DNA from: Amylostereum areolatum
Taxonomy: Eukaryota > Basidiomycota > Agaricomycetes > Russulales > Stereaceae
Assembly: GCA_012932865.1 (NCBI GenBank)
Contig: SAXG01000013.1
Span: 744,001 to 808,000, forward strand
DNA: 64,000 nt
Direction of reading: 5' to 3'
In this document: positions 33,740 through 43,585 of the stretch, one piece after another
How positions within the stretch are numbered: position 1 is the stretch's first letter
Layout of the letters: every line of letters begins with the position of its first letter
Made by a program: the position numbers and the translations under genes
The notes under the pieces: generated by a model
Told to the model about the DNA's origin: nothing
Databases searched by the model: none
What the model saw: only the letters and a program-made list of their open reading frames with translations

Positions 33740-34612
33740 ATGGCGACATTCATTGATGAAGTGGGTGTTTCTCCTCCCCGATGTTTTGAAGTGCTCACAT
33801 ATCACAGGGTCCGATGCTTCAGCTTCGGCACGGAGAGAGCGATGCAGCAAAAATCAAGCATATCTTGACATCGATCAAGGAGACGGGATGGACGTTTGGC
33901 AAGTTTCTCGTCAAGATGTTTTCGGTCAAGCCAGAGCAGGACACAACACACCATAAAATGCTTACCGCCTTTCTCTGTGGACAGCAAACTGATGATACCG
34001 CTGCCGATGCAGTTGTTGCCATGTACGATCATGACTTCAGCCACCCCGGTTCTCGGCATCCCGAGGTAGCTCACTACTTCTCCCCTACCCTCTTACCTAC
34101 CGAGATCGGCTACTGTGGCCCCGCACTATCAACATGGGCATATCAGCTTATGCTGGACGAAGCCGATGACGAGGCCGATGGTGCCTGCTCTTCAGCAAAG
34201 TCCCCCGAGCTTCGTTTGCGCGCGACGCGCACCCAGGTCGATGATACTCAAACAGTATCCGAGGGAATCGGGGCAGGATTGCCAGCTGCTAGCGATGGAT
34301 CTCATGGCCTTGACTTGGAGCCGGCGGAGGAGGGAGAGGAGCGGCCAGCATCGGCGGACTCCTCAATGGACGTTGACTCGGACTCGGCGGACAACCATAA
34401 TGGTGCGTAATCGTGTTGTCAGATAGTACGAACGAGGAAACTAACTTGATATCAGGTAATACTACTACATCGGTGGTCGAAACACCTCGTGGACGACGAC
34501 CGAAGAAGAGAGGAGCAACATCGCACGATGCGTTGGTATCGTGGAATCGCATCGAAGATTTTAGTATGGACGGGTTAGCTGGCTTCTACAGCCGGAGGAT
34601 GAAAATGGTTTG
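33740..34612 (+). pseudogene. DUF6589-like gene, 5' segment (before retrotransposon 1)
   Basis: N-terminal part of a protein of about 950 residues. A short first exon (MATFIDE, from 33740) joins across a small intron to PMLQLRHGESDAAKIKHILT, then ETGWTFGKFLVKMFSV and HHKMLTAFLCGQQTDDTAAD, the usual opening of DUF6589 proteins. Next come WAYQLMLDEADDEADG and an acidic linker. A second intron (about 34408-34454) leads to a basic patch (TPRGRRPKKRGATSHD) and DFSMDGLAGFYSRRMKM. The LTR of retrotransposon 1 begins at 34613, inside a codon. The frame is open up to that point and resumes at 44785. Confidence 0.8.
34608..34612. other. Target-site duplication GTTTG, left copy
   Basis: Five bases directly before the 5' LTR of copy 1, repeated at 44785-44789 directly after the 3' LTR. 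Confidence 0.95.
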
Positions 34613-35122
34613 TGTTACAACTCGTTCAAGGTACTTCATTTCTGTTGCCTTATTAGGAAGGACGTCGCTAAACGACGAGTTACGACTGTGCCCCAGCTCG
34701 TAACCGTCCCGACGACATAGCCACGACCGCGCCACAGCTCGTCGACATGTCGACAACACAGCTACGACTGTGCCACAGTCGCGTCCCCGTAGATACTTGA
34801 TACGATCGTTGCCTTATGTACATTTATTTACTCGACCTCCTTTCATATAAAAGGAGGCTCAACGAACGAGCTATTCCTCAGCTCGTTCTCTTTGTAAATA
34901 CAGGACTGTTCTAATAAGAACCTCCTCTTCTAAACGCTAAAGAGAATCCCAAGCCAACTAAGTTGATAAGCTCGCCTAAGTCTTCCGTGAAGACTTACTG
35001 CTTCGCTTATTGACCCTCACCTTCGTATAAACCGAGACGTCTGGATCACCTGATCCCACCTCTCACGCGTAAGAGTACTGTAGCCTGAGCCGCTTGTCAC
35101 GTGATAAGGACTGTCCTTAACA
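34613..35122 (+). repeat. 5' LTR of copy 1
   Basis: 510 bp, TG...CA termini. It contains a TATAAAA box at 34846-34852 lying between 8-bp inverted arms (CCTCCTTT and AAAGGAGG). Transcription is expected to start a few tens of bases downstream. Confidence 0.95.
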
Positions 35123-35126
35123 CTAG

Positions 35127-35933
35127 AACGAGCTCTCCTCTACACTAGCTCACCCTACAGTTTGGCGCAGAGCGTCAAACGAAACACCCACCACGGAGCC
35201 AGCGGAACAATCCGCTGAGAAAAGACCATCAGACTTCGAAGTCCCTTATCCCCAATCAGATTGTAGTCGAGAATTTCCCAACGGAAAAGAAAATCATCAC
35301 TGGACATTTGATCCCTATAATCTTATCTTTTATCACGACGGAGCCTTCACCGCAAAAGAAAGCAAAGGGACATACGCGTACCAGTGGAACCCACCCATAT
35401 ACAGATACAACCTTCCCCCAGCAGCAGAGTACTACAAAGATAGATCTAAAAGAGAAAAGGAAGACGGAACCTACGACAACTCACATTGGAAGCGCCCAGA
35501 TTATTCAAGACCTCATATCGGGCCCCTCTCATCAGAAGAACTCTGGAAACACCCGGACGCACAGAAAGTCGAAGAGAAACCTTACACCGGGAATATTAAG
35601 GACTACTGGGAATTTGATCCCGATACCGACACAGCCGATACGACAACCGCACCACAGAACCCTCAGACCGAACCCCAGCATCCTCAAGAAGTCGCAACAA
35701 CCGCACCGCATCCAGAAGAAACCGCGCCAGAACCTGAGAAAGCAGTATCAGACACCCGAACAAAGTCTGATTCCAGAGGAAGTCGAGAAAGCAGCCCATC
35801 AAGCGCAGCAGAAGCGGAAGGACATACAGAGAAATCAACAAGATCTCCATCAATCAAATCAGACGAAGATATTTTCGGAACCAGAAGAGGAAGACAAGGA
35901 AATCTATTCGGAAGACCCGAAAACATCACAACA
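35127..35933 (+). CDS. N-terminal Gag extension without an ATG (copy 1)
   Basis: An open frame continuous with gag from the TAG at 35124 to the first ATG at 35934. It encodes about 269 residues, for example NHHWTFDPYNLIFYHDGAFT, YAYQWNPPIYRYNLPPAAEY and RPDYSRPHIGPLSSEELWKH. Copy 2 has the same frame, with differences mostly at third codon positions and length changes in multiples of three, so it is almost certainly translated. No ATG occurs in any frame of the plus strand from the TATA box to 35934. Initiation must be at a non-AUG codon, or an upstream AUG is supplied by splicing that I cannot see. The sequence after the LTR (TTTGGCGCAGAGCG, about 35161) may be the primer-binding site. Confidence 0.65.
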
Positions 35934-37253
35934 ATGGGAGACGCTGCCACCTCGATACCCAACCCCGCCACTGCACCTAGCTATGTCCCCCTTGGAGAAA
36001 TTAATGTACCGTACAAGACGCCTCCATCTCCGACACCAGCCGATCCCACAAAACCGAGACCTGAGACTCGATTCGCCCTAGGATTCGGCGCGACCGAACC
36101 GATGAGATGGAGACCGCCACAATCACCATCACCACCGCCTTCCGACCGATCAATTGAAGACAAGAAAGGAAAAGAAGTTCAGGACTATGTTTTCGGAAGA
36201 GGAGCAACCGCAGATCTTCCAAAAGGATCGAAGTATCCACCAGGGAATTCCCCACCAGGAGGAACAGGAACAATCGGATCTAAACCCGAAGATAAGGACA
36301 AAGGGTTCAAACTAAACGCACTAGGAATATACGACGGAAGAGATCGAGCGAAAGCAGCAAAGTTCATCGAACAATGCGTACTTCGCTTCATAGCATTTCC
36401 CAACGCGTATAAGGCCAACATGCGAAAGATAACCTTTGTACTCTCGCATCTTACCGATGGACCTGCCCTTCACTGGGCATCCCTTTTAATAAGCAAAATA
36501 GATAAGATACGAGATCGCGGCCTAGATCCAGAAGCATACCTTCCATGGACGGTGTTCCGCGACCACTTCTTAGAGACCTTTGGAGAAATAGACCCCGGAA
36601 GGGACGCTAGATTCAACATACAGCGCCTGGAACAAGGCACTATGGACACCAAAGATTACATCACGATCTTCAGAGACTATGCCATGGAAGCTGGTTACGA
36701 TCATAAAGCATTGATCGACCAATTCAAGAGAGGACTGCGCAACGATGTCGTAGTCGAGATCCTCAAGAGAGATCACATCTCGAACGACATCGAAGAATGG
36801 TATGAACTCGCATTACGCATCGATAATAACTGGCGAGAAGCCCAAGCATTCCAACGACATTATACGAGACCAATGAACCCGACGAGCGATCTCACCCTCC
36901 TATACAAGAAACCACAGACGTACGTTCCATTCCGAAGAGGAAACAGAAATAAAGGGAATGCTACCACCGCCAGAGCCGCTCAGACCGGAAACAATAACCG
37001 AAACTTCAGACGCCTTACCCCGCAAGAACGTACCGAACTTCAGAAATCAGGATCATGCTTCTATTGCCGGAAGCCAGGACACATCTCCAGGAACTGCCCA
37101 GAGAAACGTACCCAAACGACGATCAATGCACGAACGGCGAATCTAACGGAAGAAGAATCCCCGATTGATCAAATCACCAAGCTCGTGAACAAGATGGACA
37201 GTGAAACGTTCGCGCGCACTGCCAACATGTTCAAAGACAATCAGGGTTTTTGA
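35934..37253 (+). CDS. gag: Gag polyprotein, copy 1
   Basis: 439 residues from the first ATG. A Pro-rich region is followed by the retrotransposon gag capsid region (KAAKFIEQCVLRFIAFPNAY, HLTDGPALHWASLLISKID, FGEIDPGRDARFNIQRLEQG). A CCHC zinc knuckle comes next (CFYCRKPGHISRNCPEKR). It forms the virus-like particle and packages RNA. The TGA at 37251-37253 follows directly after a GGGTTTT heptamer, and pol continues in the -1 frame. Confidence 0.93.
   Translation: MGDAATSIPNPATAPSYVPLGEINVPYKTPPSPTPADPTKPRPETRFALGFGATEPMRWRPPQSPSPPPSDRSIEDKKGKEVQDYVFGRGATADLPKGSKYPPGNSPPGGTGTIGSKPEDKDKGFKLNALGIYDGRDRAKAAKFIEQCVLRFIAFPNAYKANMRKITFVLSHLTDGPALHWASLLISKIDKIRDRGLDPEAYLPWTVFRDHFLETFGEIDPGRDARFNIQRLEQGTMDTKDYITIFRDYAMEAGYDHKALIDQFKRGLRNDVVVEILKRDHISNDIEEWYELALRIDNNWREAQAFQRHYTRPMNPTSDLTLLYKKPQTYVPFRRGNRNKGNATTARAAQTGNNNRNFRRLTPQERTELQKSGSCFYCRKPGHISRNCPEKRTQTTINARTANLTEEESPIDQITKLVNKMDSETFARTANMFKDNQGF
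37244..37250 (+). promoter_or_regulatory. Candidate -1 ribosomal frameshift site G-GGT-TTT (copy 1)
   Basis: A heptamer of the X-XXY-YYZ type in the gag frame, immediately before the gag stop. A slip by one base back enters pol at 37250 (TTG AAC CGT). The identical heptamer at the identical place exists in copy 2 (49230-49236). Confidence 0.8.
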
Positions 37254-40200
37254 ACCGTCCTTCAACCGCGGCTGTTGAAAGGACACAGACAATGAACTTT
37301 TCAAATCAATCTCCTGTGCAGGAAACAGGGGATGACATAAATAGAACAGTGTATATAAGGTCATACCAAGATGGAGCGGCGCACGCCCCATCAATTCATA
37401 TACCTGTTATGTTTCATGGAAAGTTCCGTAAAGCCGCAGCAAAAGCACTGCTAGATAGCGGAGCCAGTAGCACCCTGATCCATCCAGACTTCGTGCGAAA
37501 ACACAAGATGAATCTGATCCAACTTAAGAAACCGATACCGATATACAATGTTGATGGATCGCGAAACACTTTGGGAGAGATCAAACAAAAGGTGTACCTT
37601 CCGATGACAATGGAAGGAATCAACGGAGAAATTCACCGCGAAAACCTAGGACTATTTGTCACAGCCCTAGGAGGAGATGAAGTAATCTTAGGAACCCCTT
37701 GGCTCAAAAAACACAATCCTAGCATCGATTGGAGAAAGAGACAGATTACACTACAGACATGTCCAGGTACGTGCTCCACTACGAGTAAAACAATGACCGT
37801 CCAAGGAAAGGACGAACCCTTCCTACCATCGTTCGAAGAACAGAAGGCAAACCATCACGCAATGGTAGAGGAACAAGAAGATTCCGAAATCGATTCTGAT
37901 CTCATCGAGATCAAGACGATCAGAACGTTCTACGGGAAAACTAACATAGAAGCGATACCAGTCGCAGAAGAAACGAATGAAACTAGTGCCTGGATAACCG
38001 TGAGAGCAACTAAAGCACAAGAACTCGCAGAAAGAGCAGCCATGGGAGAAAAGAAGAAGACACTCGATGAGATGATTCCATCTAGCTACAAACAGTATCA
38101 AAAGGTATTCGAAAAGAAAGCGTCGGAACGCTTCCCAATCAGTAGACCTTGGGATCATGCGATAGACCTGACCGAAGGATGGAAACCTCGGAATTGCAAA
38201 GTGTATCCGATGACGGTACCAGAACGAAAAGAATTAGATACGTTCATAGACGAACATCTACGAAAAGGATACATCCGAGAATCAAAATCAGAGATATCGT
38301 CGCCCTTCTTTTTCATCAAGAAGAAAGATGGATCTCTTCGACCAGTACAGGACTATCGCTATCTCAACTCCATCACGGTAAAAAACGAATACCCGATCCC
38401 GCTCATCTCGGATCTCATCGACAAACTCAAAGATGCTAAGATCTTCTCAAAGCTCGATCTCCGATGGGGATACAACAATGTTCGAATCAAAGAAGGAGAT
38501 CAATGGAAAGCCGCGTTCAAGACAAACAGAGGCCTGTTCGAACCAATGGTGATGTTCTTCGGACTAACCAACTCGCCCGCAACGTTCCAAGCAATGATGA
38601 ACGCACTATTCAAAGGATTAATAGACACGGGAAAGGTAGTGGTATACATGGACGACATATTAATATTCACAGAAACACTCGACGAACATAGAAAACTGAT
38701 GAGAGAAACCCTTCAAATTCTGGAACGGAACGATCTGTTCCTGAAACCAGAAAAGTGCTTCTTCGAACAATCATCAATCGAGTACCTAGGCGTGATAATC
38801 ACACATAACAAGGTACAGATGGACCCAATCAAGGTTCAAGGACTATCGGAATGGCCTACACCGAAGAAGGTAAAAGAAGTCCAATCGTTCCTCGGATTTG
38901 GAAACTTCTATCGACATTTCATCAAGGATTATTCTAAGATCGCGAGACCACTATTCCAACTCACGAAGAAGGACCATGACTGGAACTGGACAACCGAGTG
39001 TGAAAACACCTTCAACAGGCTGAAACACGAATTCACATCATCCCCAGTCTTAATCATGCCTGACGAGAACAAACCATTCCGCATAGAAAGCGATGCCTCT
39101 GACTTCGCGTACGGAGCTATCCTATCACAACCGGACGAAACCGAAAGATGGCATCCGGTCGCGTACCTGTCCAAATCATTGTCACCGGCGGAACAGAATT
39201 ACGAAATATACGACAAAGAACTCTTGGGAGTGGTAAAAGCCCTAGAGCACTGGCGACACTATCTAGAAGGAGCAAACCACAAGATTGAAATCTGGACAGA
39301 CCATAAGAATCTAGAATATTTTACAACAGCACAGAAACTTAATCGACGACAAGCGCGATGGAGCCTGTACCTATCCCGCTTCAACTACACCCTGGTGCAC
39401 AAACCAGGAAGTACAAACAAAGCGGACGGACTTTCTAGAAGATCAGATCATAAAGAAGACATTCCAGATAACGACGAACGAATCCTGCTCCATCCTTCGA
39501 TATTCAAGGCAAGAGCCACCGGAAGGGGAACTGTTGAAGCAATCGGAGATAAAGAGCTTCTCAGAGAACTAAGGAACTTCTCACACCTGGATGATGAAAT
39601 TTGGACAGCGTTGGATACGATCAAAAAATCAGGACCACGTACCCTTGCAAAAGGAATCGAAGATTGGAACTTCGAGAACGATCTGATCATCAGGAAAGGA
39701 AAGATCTACGTACCACAGAATCTCGAACTGCGACGTATGATCCTGAAATCGCATCATGATCTCCAAACGATTGGACATCCAGGAGAGATGAAAACCTTAG
39801 AACTGGTACAGAGAAACTTTTGGTGGCCGAAGATGATTTCCTTCGTAAAAAGCTATGTCCAAGGATGTCCCGTATGCCAGTCAACAAAGAATGTCACGCA
39901 TCCGGCAAAACATCCACTACAACCTACGGAAATACCAGAACGACCATGGGAAACAATCACATCAGATTTCATTACAGATCTTCCGATCTCCAATGGATTC
40001 GATTCGATCAACGTAGTCGTCGACAGGTTCACCAAAACCGCAGTATTCACACCGTGCCTAAAGACGATCAACGCAGAAGAGACAGCTGATCTTCTGATCG
40101 ACAATGTTTACAGACGATTTGGACTATGGAAAAGAATGATATCGGACAGAGGCCCTCAATTTGCATCCAAAGTATTCCAATCCATCTGCGAAAGTCTCGG

Positions 40201-41140
40201 AGTTATCTCGTCGCTCAGCACAGCGTATCATCCCCAAACGGACGGCGAAACAGAAAGAGTGAATCAAGAGTTAGAACAATATCTTCGAGCATTCTGCAAC
40301 GGAGATCAAACGAATTGGGCAAAACTTCTACCAAAAGCGGAATTCGCACACAATATAAGACAACATTCAGCTACGAAAGCTTCCCCATTTGAACTCCTAC
40401 ACGGGTATCAACCGGTTTTCAACCCGGCAATACCAACCGATCCGCGAATACCGACAGCCGAAGAAAGAATAAAGAACTTTAAGGACGCATGGGACAACGC
40501 AGAAGCAAGTCTAGAAATAGCTGCCAAATTAATGAAGATGCAGCATGATCAAACGTTCACACTGCGAGATCAACTCAAACAGGGTGACCAAGTATGGTTG
40601 GATGGAAAGAATCTTAACACGGTATACCCGAAAACTAAACTAGCACCAAAGCGATTTGGCCCATTCAAAATTGAAAAAGTAATAGGACCAGTAACCTATC
40701 GCTTAGAACTACCGGCGAAGTGGAAAATACATCCGGTATTTCACGCGGGACTGTTAATTCCGTTCAAAGAAACAGAACAATACGGCGAAGCTTACGAAAA
40801 ACCGCCTCCGGAACTAGTAAATGATGAAGAACTCTATGAACTAGAAACAATAATAGCCTCGAAACTAGACAAACGATATTCCGAACCATTACATTATTTC
40901 GTAAAATGGAAAGGCTACCCAGACTCCGGTAACACATGGGAACCAGCATCTAATCTCAAAGGATCAAAAGATGCGATCACAGAGTTCCACCGGAATAACC
41001 CGAAGGCACCGAGGTTGCCACCAAAGCCAATCAAAGAGACCAACGAAGAATCTACTGATCTCGACGAGATCACTGTAACGCAACAAGAGCGAAGGCCAAC
41101 ACAACGAAAGAAACGCAAGACAAAAGTAAAACACTGGTGA
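37250..41140 (+). CDS. pol: Pol polyprotein with chromodomain, copy 1
   Basis: About 1,296 residues in the -1 frame to gag. Aspartic protease at KALLDSGASSTLIHPDFV. Reverse transcriptase from YRYLNSITVKNEYPIPLISD through FFGLTNSPATFQAMMN to VVVYMDDILIFTETL (YMDD active site). RNase H at FRIESDASDFAYGAILSQPD. Integrase HHCC finger (HHDLQTIGHPGEMKTLELVQ ... CPVCQ). Integrase core with SDFITDLP, SDRGPQFAS and the later Glu (DDE). C-terminal chromodomain SEPLHYFVKWKGYPDSGNTW, which in this clade steers insertion to particular chromatin. The domain order marks the chromovirus branch of Ty3/gypsy. It is open throughout. Confidence 0.96.
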   Translation: MNRPSTAAVERTQTMNFSNQSPVQETGDDINRTVYIRSYQDGAAHAPSIHIPVMFHGKFRKAAAKALLDSGASSTLIHPDFVRKHKMNLIQLKKPIPIYNVDGSRNTLGEIKQKVYLPMTMEGINGEIHRENLGLFVTALGGDEVILGTPWLKKHNPSIDWRKRQITLQTCPGTCSTTSKTMTVQGKDEPFLPSFEEQKANHHAMVEEQEDSEIDSDLIEIKTIRTFYGKTNIEAIPVAEETNETSAWITVRATKAQELAERAAMGEKKKTLDEMIPSSYKQYQKVFEKKASERFPISRPWDHAIDLTEGWKPRNCKVYPMTVPERKELDTFIDEHLRKGYIRESKSEISSPFFFIKKKDGSLRPVQDYRYLNSITVKNEYPIPLISDLIDKLKDAKIFSKLDLRWGYNNVRIKEGDQWKAAFKTNRGLFEPMVMFFGLTNSPATFQAMMNALFKGLIDTGKVVVYMDDILIFTETLDEHRKLMRETLQILERNDLFLKPEKCFFEQSSIEYLGVIITHNKVQMDPIKVQGLSEWPTPKKVKEVQSFLGFGNFYRHFIKDYSKIARPLFQLTKKDHDWNWTTECENTFNRLKHEFTSSPVLIMPDENKPFRIESDASDFAYGAILSQPDETERWHPVAYLSKSLSPAEQNYEIYDKELLGVVKALEHWRHYLEGANHKIEIWTDHKNLEYFTTAQKLNRRQARWSLYLSRFNYTLVHKPGSTNKADGLSRRSDHKEDIPDNDERILLHPSIFKARATGRGTVEAIGDKELLRELRNFSHLDDEIWTALDTIKKSGPRTLAKGIEDWNFENDLIIRKGKIYVPQNLELRRMILKSHHDLQTIGHPGEMKTLELVQRNFWWPKMISFVKSYVQGCPVCQSTKNVTHPAKHPLQPTEIPERPWETITSDFITDLPISNGFDSINVVVDRFTKTAVFTPCLKTINAEETADLLIDNVYRRFGLWKRMISDRGPQFASKVFQSICESLGVISSLSTAYHPQTDGETERVNQELEQYLRAFCNGDQTNWAKLLPKAEFAHNIRQHSATKASPFELLHGYQPVFNPAIPTDPRIPTAEERIKNFKDAWDNAEASLEIAAKLMKMQHDQTFTLRDQLKQGDQVWLDGKNLNTVYPKTKLAPKRFGPFKIEKVIGPVTYRLELPAKWKIHPVFHAGLLIPFKETEQYGEAYEKPPPELVNDEELYELETIIASKLDKRYSEPLHYFVKWKGYPDSGNTWEPASNLKGSKDAITEFHRNNPKAPRLPPKPIKETNEESTDLDEITVTQQERRPTQRKKRKTKVKHW

Positions 41141-41212
41141 AACTCATTCAGGCGAATGCACTGCCAAAGAGAGGGGATAAAAACCCCTTGGGTTCGACGA
41201 GACAGAGCACCA

Positions 41213-42974
41213 ATGTCCACCACCCCAAACGCAGCCAACACCTCTTCCACCAATCCAATCGTCACTCCCAGCAATGTCGACCGCCTCCGCCTCGTTTGTC
41301 ACAAAGTACACCACACTCAACAGGAACGCGCCCTCTGCGAAGACTGCTTCATCGCTCGATCCGCAACTATCCTCGCAATTAAGACGGCATCTCCTCCGTC
41401 TAGGTCAGGACCAGACGGAAGAACAAGGGGTAAGCCGCTTAGAAGCACACAGAAGAACCCCAACTAAAGCGCCTGGATTCCTCACAGGTGCTAATGCAAT
41501 CCCCGTTGCCCGGAGCAACGGAAGTCCCAACGCCCGATTCCCCGATGCTAGAAAGTCAGATAGCCCACATGATAGCCGGAGTAGCTCTCAAGCAGGCCAG
41601 GGAACGGATCAGCGATCTCAGGCAGGAGTCGGCCGACGTCCAGAGCATCTTAGGGAATCACATCAAGATGCTCGACGAGGAGTTTCTGCAGCTAGACTCG
41701 AGGTACCTAACGCTCTCGACCGAGATGGAAGAGAGGGAGGTCAAACTCCTTCGACGACTCCGGAAGCTAGCGCAGCAGCTATACTCAACGTCGCAGAGCT
41801 CCGGAGATTCCTTACTGAAGTCGGACTCAGAGTTAACTGGCTTAACTGGGAAAGACACACCTTCCGTGCCGCCTACGAAGGAGAAATCCTCCGAAGACGA
41901 ATGGAAACTACTGGAGTTCCCCATATGTCTTCGAAAGAAGGCCCCGACATTGACCTTATCTTCCATGGACATCACATCTCCCCGGGCTACACTATTCGAC
42001 CCGATCCCATCACGACCACCCTCACCAGATCCCCGTACCCTCCTAACGCCCCTCCGCGGCCCGTCACCGCTCATACTCCACCAAGATCCATACCCATTCC
42101 CGGCTTCAACAACGTTAACCTCGTCCAGCCTCCCATCGTTGGAAACGACATACCCGGAAACTACATCGGACAGCCCCGTACTCCCCCGGACCCCAGACAG
42201 CCGACCAGAAGATTCCCAACGGAAAATCCTCGACGAGTACCTTGGGCACCTTCCTCACTGCCAGCGGTGCCTAGACCGCCAACACCTTTCCCAACTTCTA
42301 TTGACGACGCTCCCATGCCTTGGAACGGAAACCCCCCTGATTATCCCTCCTTCCTACGCCCACACCCCGACCACACTAGTGATCCCATCGCCCAAGATCC
42401 CCGAGTCACCCCACAGCGACGTAAACATGAATCTGTCGACTCCGACAGAAGATCACTCAAGCGGATCAGAGACGTCGACTTCCCCGATAAGTCGGGCGAT
42501 GAGGAACTGCGACAAGATCCAGGAGATAATCCAACGGATGATGGAAATCCAAGCTCGCGGGAGACAGGGGTGCAAGTCAACGGAATTGGACAGTTCGGCG
42601 GAGGAAGAGGACGATCCGGCGAACGACCAAACAAAGGAAGTAGCCGAGAATCCCTCGGACCCATGGAGCGGCGAGCCGACTACGTGGACGCAGGAACAGT
42701 GGGACGCGATTCCTGTGAAGCCGCGGAAACGCTGCTGGAAATGCGGCGAGCGAGGCCATCTCCGCCGAGACTGTCCCCGTCACAAGAACGCTCCCCCTCA
42801 CTTCCCCCGATCACGGTCATGCTACCCTCTCCAACCACGGACTCCTCTTCCTCGCCCGAGCCATCCGGATACCAGCTACGGTCCAGGAACACTGATGTCC
42901 CACCCCCACCTCCGACGTACCGACGCTACCGCCCGCGCCCACAGGCAGCTTCTGGGCTTCCTCACGCGACGTGA
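41213..42974 (+). CDS. Accessory ORF A, copy 1 (spliced, overlaps ORF B)
   Basis: 567 residues from 41213-41429 joined to 41488-42974 across a 58-bp GT-AG intron. The N-terminus has a Cys/His pair region (RLRLVCHKVHHTQQERALCE then DCFIARSA) that resembles a small zinc-binding motif. A central block is highly conserved between copies (LNVAELRRFLTEVGLRVNW, then AAYEGEILRRRMETTGVPHM and GPDIDLIFHGHHISPGY). The rest is Pro-rich and basic. The ATG has C at -3 (weak context). I recognise no known family. ORF B starts 61 nt downstream in the +1 frame and overlaps for about 1.6 kb. Confidence 0.6.
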
Positions 42975-43170
42975 AAGCCTGACTCACGAAGCCGCCCAAC
43001 ACGCCACCGAACAGTGGCTGTACTGGGAAGACGCGGCACTCCGCACTCAGCGGGAACCTCCCTCGCGATTCAACCACTCTTGGCGCGTCGATGATCTCTT
43101 CTGGAAAGAAGAGGACTGGGACTTGCAAGAAGTGGAAGAGTCGAAGGTTCACTGGCCGGAGACCTGGTAA
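41274..43170 (+). CDS. Accessory ORF B, copy 1 (coiled coil plus CCHC zinc knuckle)
   Basis: 612 residues from 41274-41429 joined to 41488-43170 using the same intron as ORF A but in another frame. An N-terminal coiled coil (IAHMIAGVALKQARERISDL, MLDEEFLQLDSRYLTLSTEM) is followed by a disordered Ser/Pro-rich middle. A CCHC knuckle follows (CWKCGERGHLRRDCPRH), then a conserved C-terminus (LLGFLTRRESLTHEAAQHAT, FNHSWRVDDLFWKEEDWDL). The plan resembles a second Gag-like nucleic-acid-binding protein. Its ATG has G at -3, better than that of ORF A, so leaky scanning could give both proteins from one RNA. Confidence 0.65.
41430..41487 (+). other. 58-bp intron in the accessory region of copy 1, absent from copy 2
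   Basis: It begins GTAAGC and ends CTCACAG with an AACTAAAG branch-like motif. Copy 2 reads straight through at exactly this point (AGAACAGGG then GGTGCCAATGC), which equals the spliced form of copy 1. Confidence 0.85.
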
Positions 43171-43585
43171 GCGCACGGACGATCTTTCATCCATCACACG
43201 CACTCGGACCATTTTTCTCATCATCAGTTACGTCTCCATCTCGTTCCCATCATCCCGCATTTACGACTTCTCCTTACGATACTCCTCGGACTGATCACGG
43301 ACTGTGCCCTCACTCGTACGCATATTTTCCTCGGACTTCTCTACTATACCGGTTCCTATCGCTATGAGGAAGGCGAAACACTTAGCATCTTTCCCAGCGA
43401 CGCACTGGATGCATCGCTTACTTACGACTCATGTCTGATTATGTACGAGATTCCCGCTTACGATTGACGGCAATGATTACATCATTGCTCCTCCACATCG
43501 TAAGCATAAAAGGAAAGTCACAAAGACGATAACATCCTCAGACATCGTCTAAACAAACTCACTCGCACCGCCCAAACCAACAAAA

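Noticed and set aside
35308..36081. A 257-codon open frame overlapping the Gag extension, present with the same length in both retrotransposons
   Set aside because: It has no ATG and its predicted protein is low-complexity (Gln/Lys/Thr/Pro). Differences between copies are mostly silent in the gag frame and not in this one, so it is a shadow of the Gag extension.
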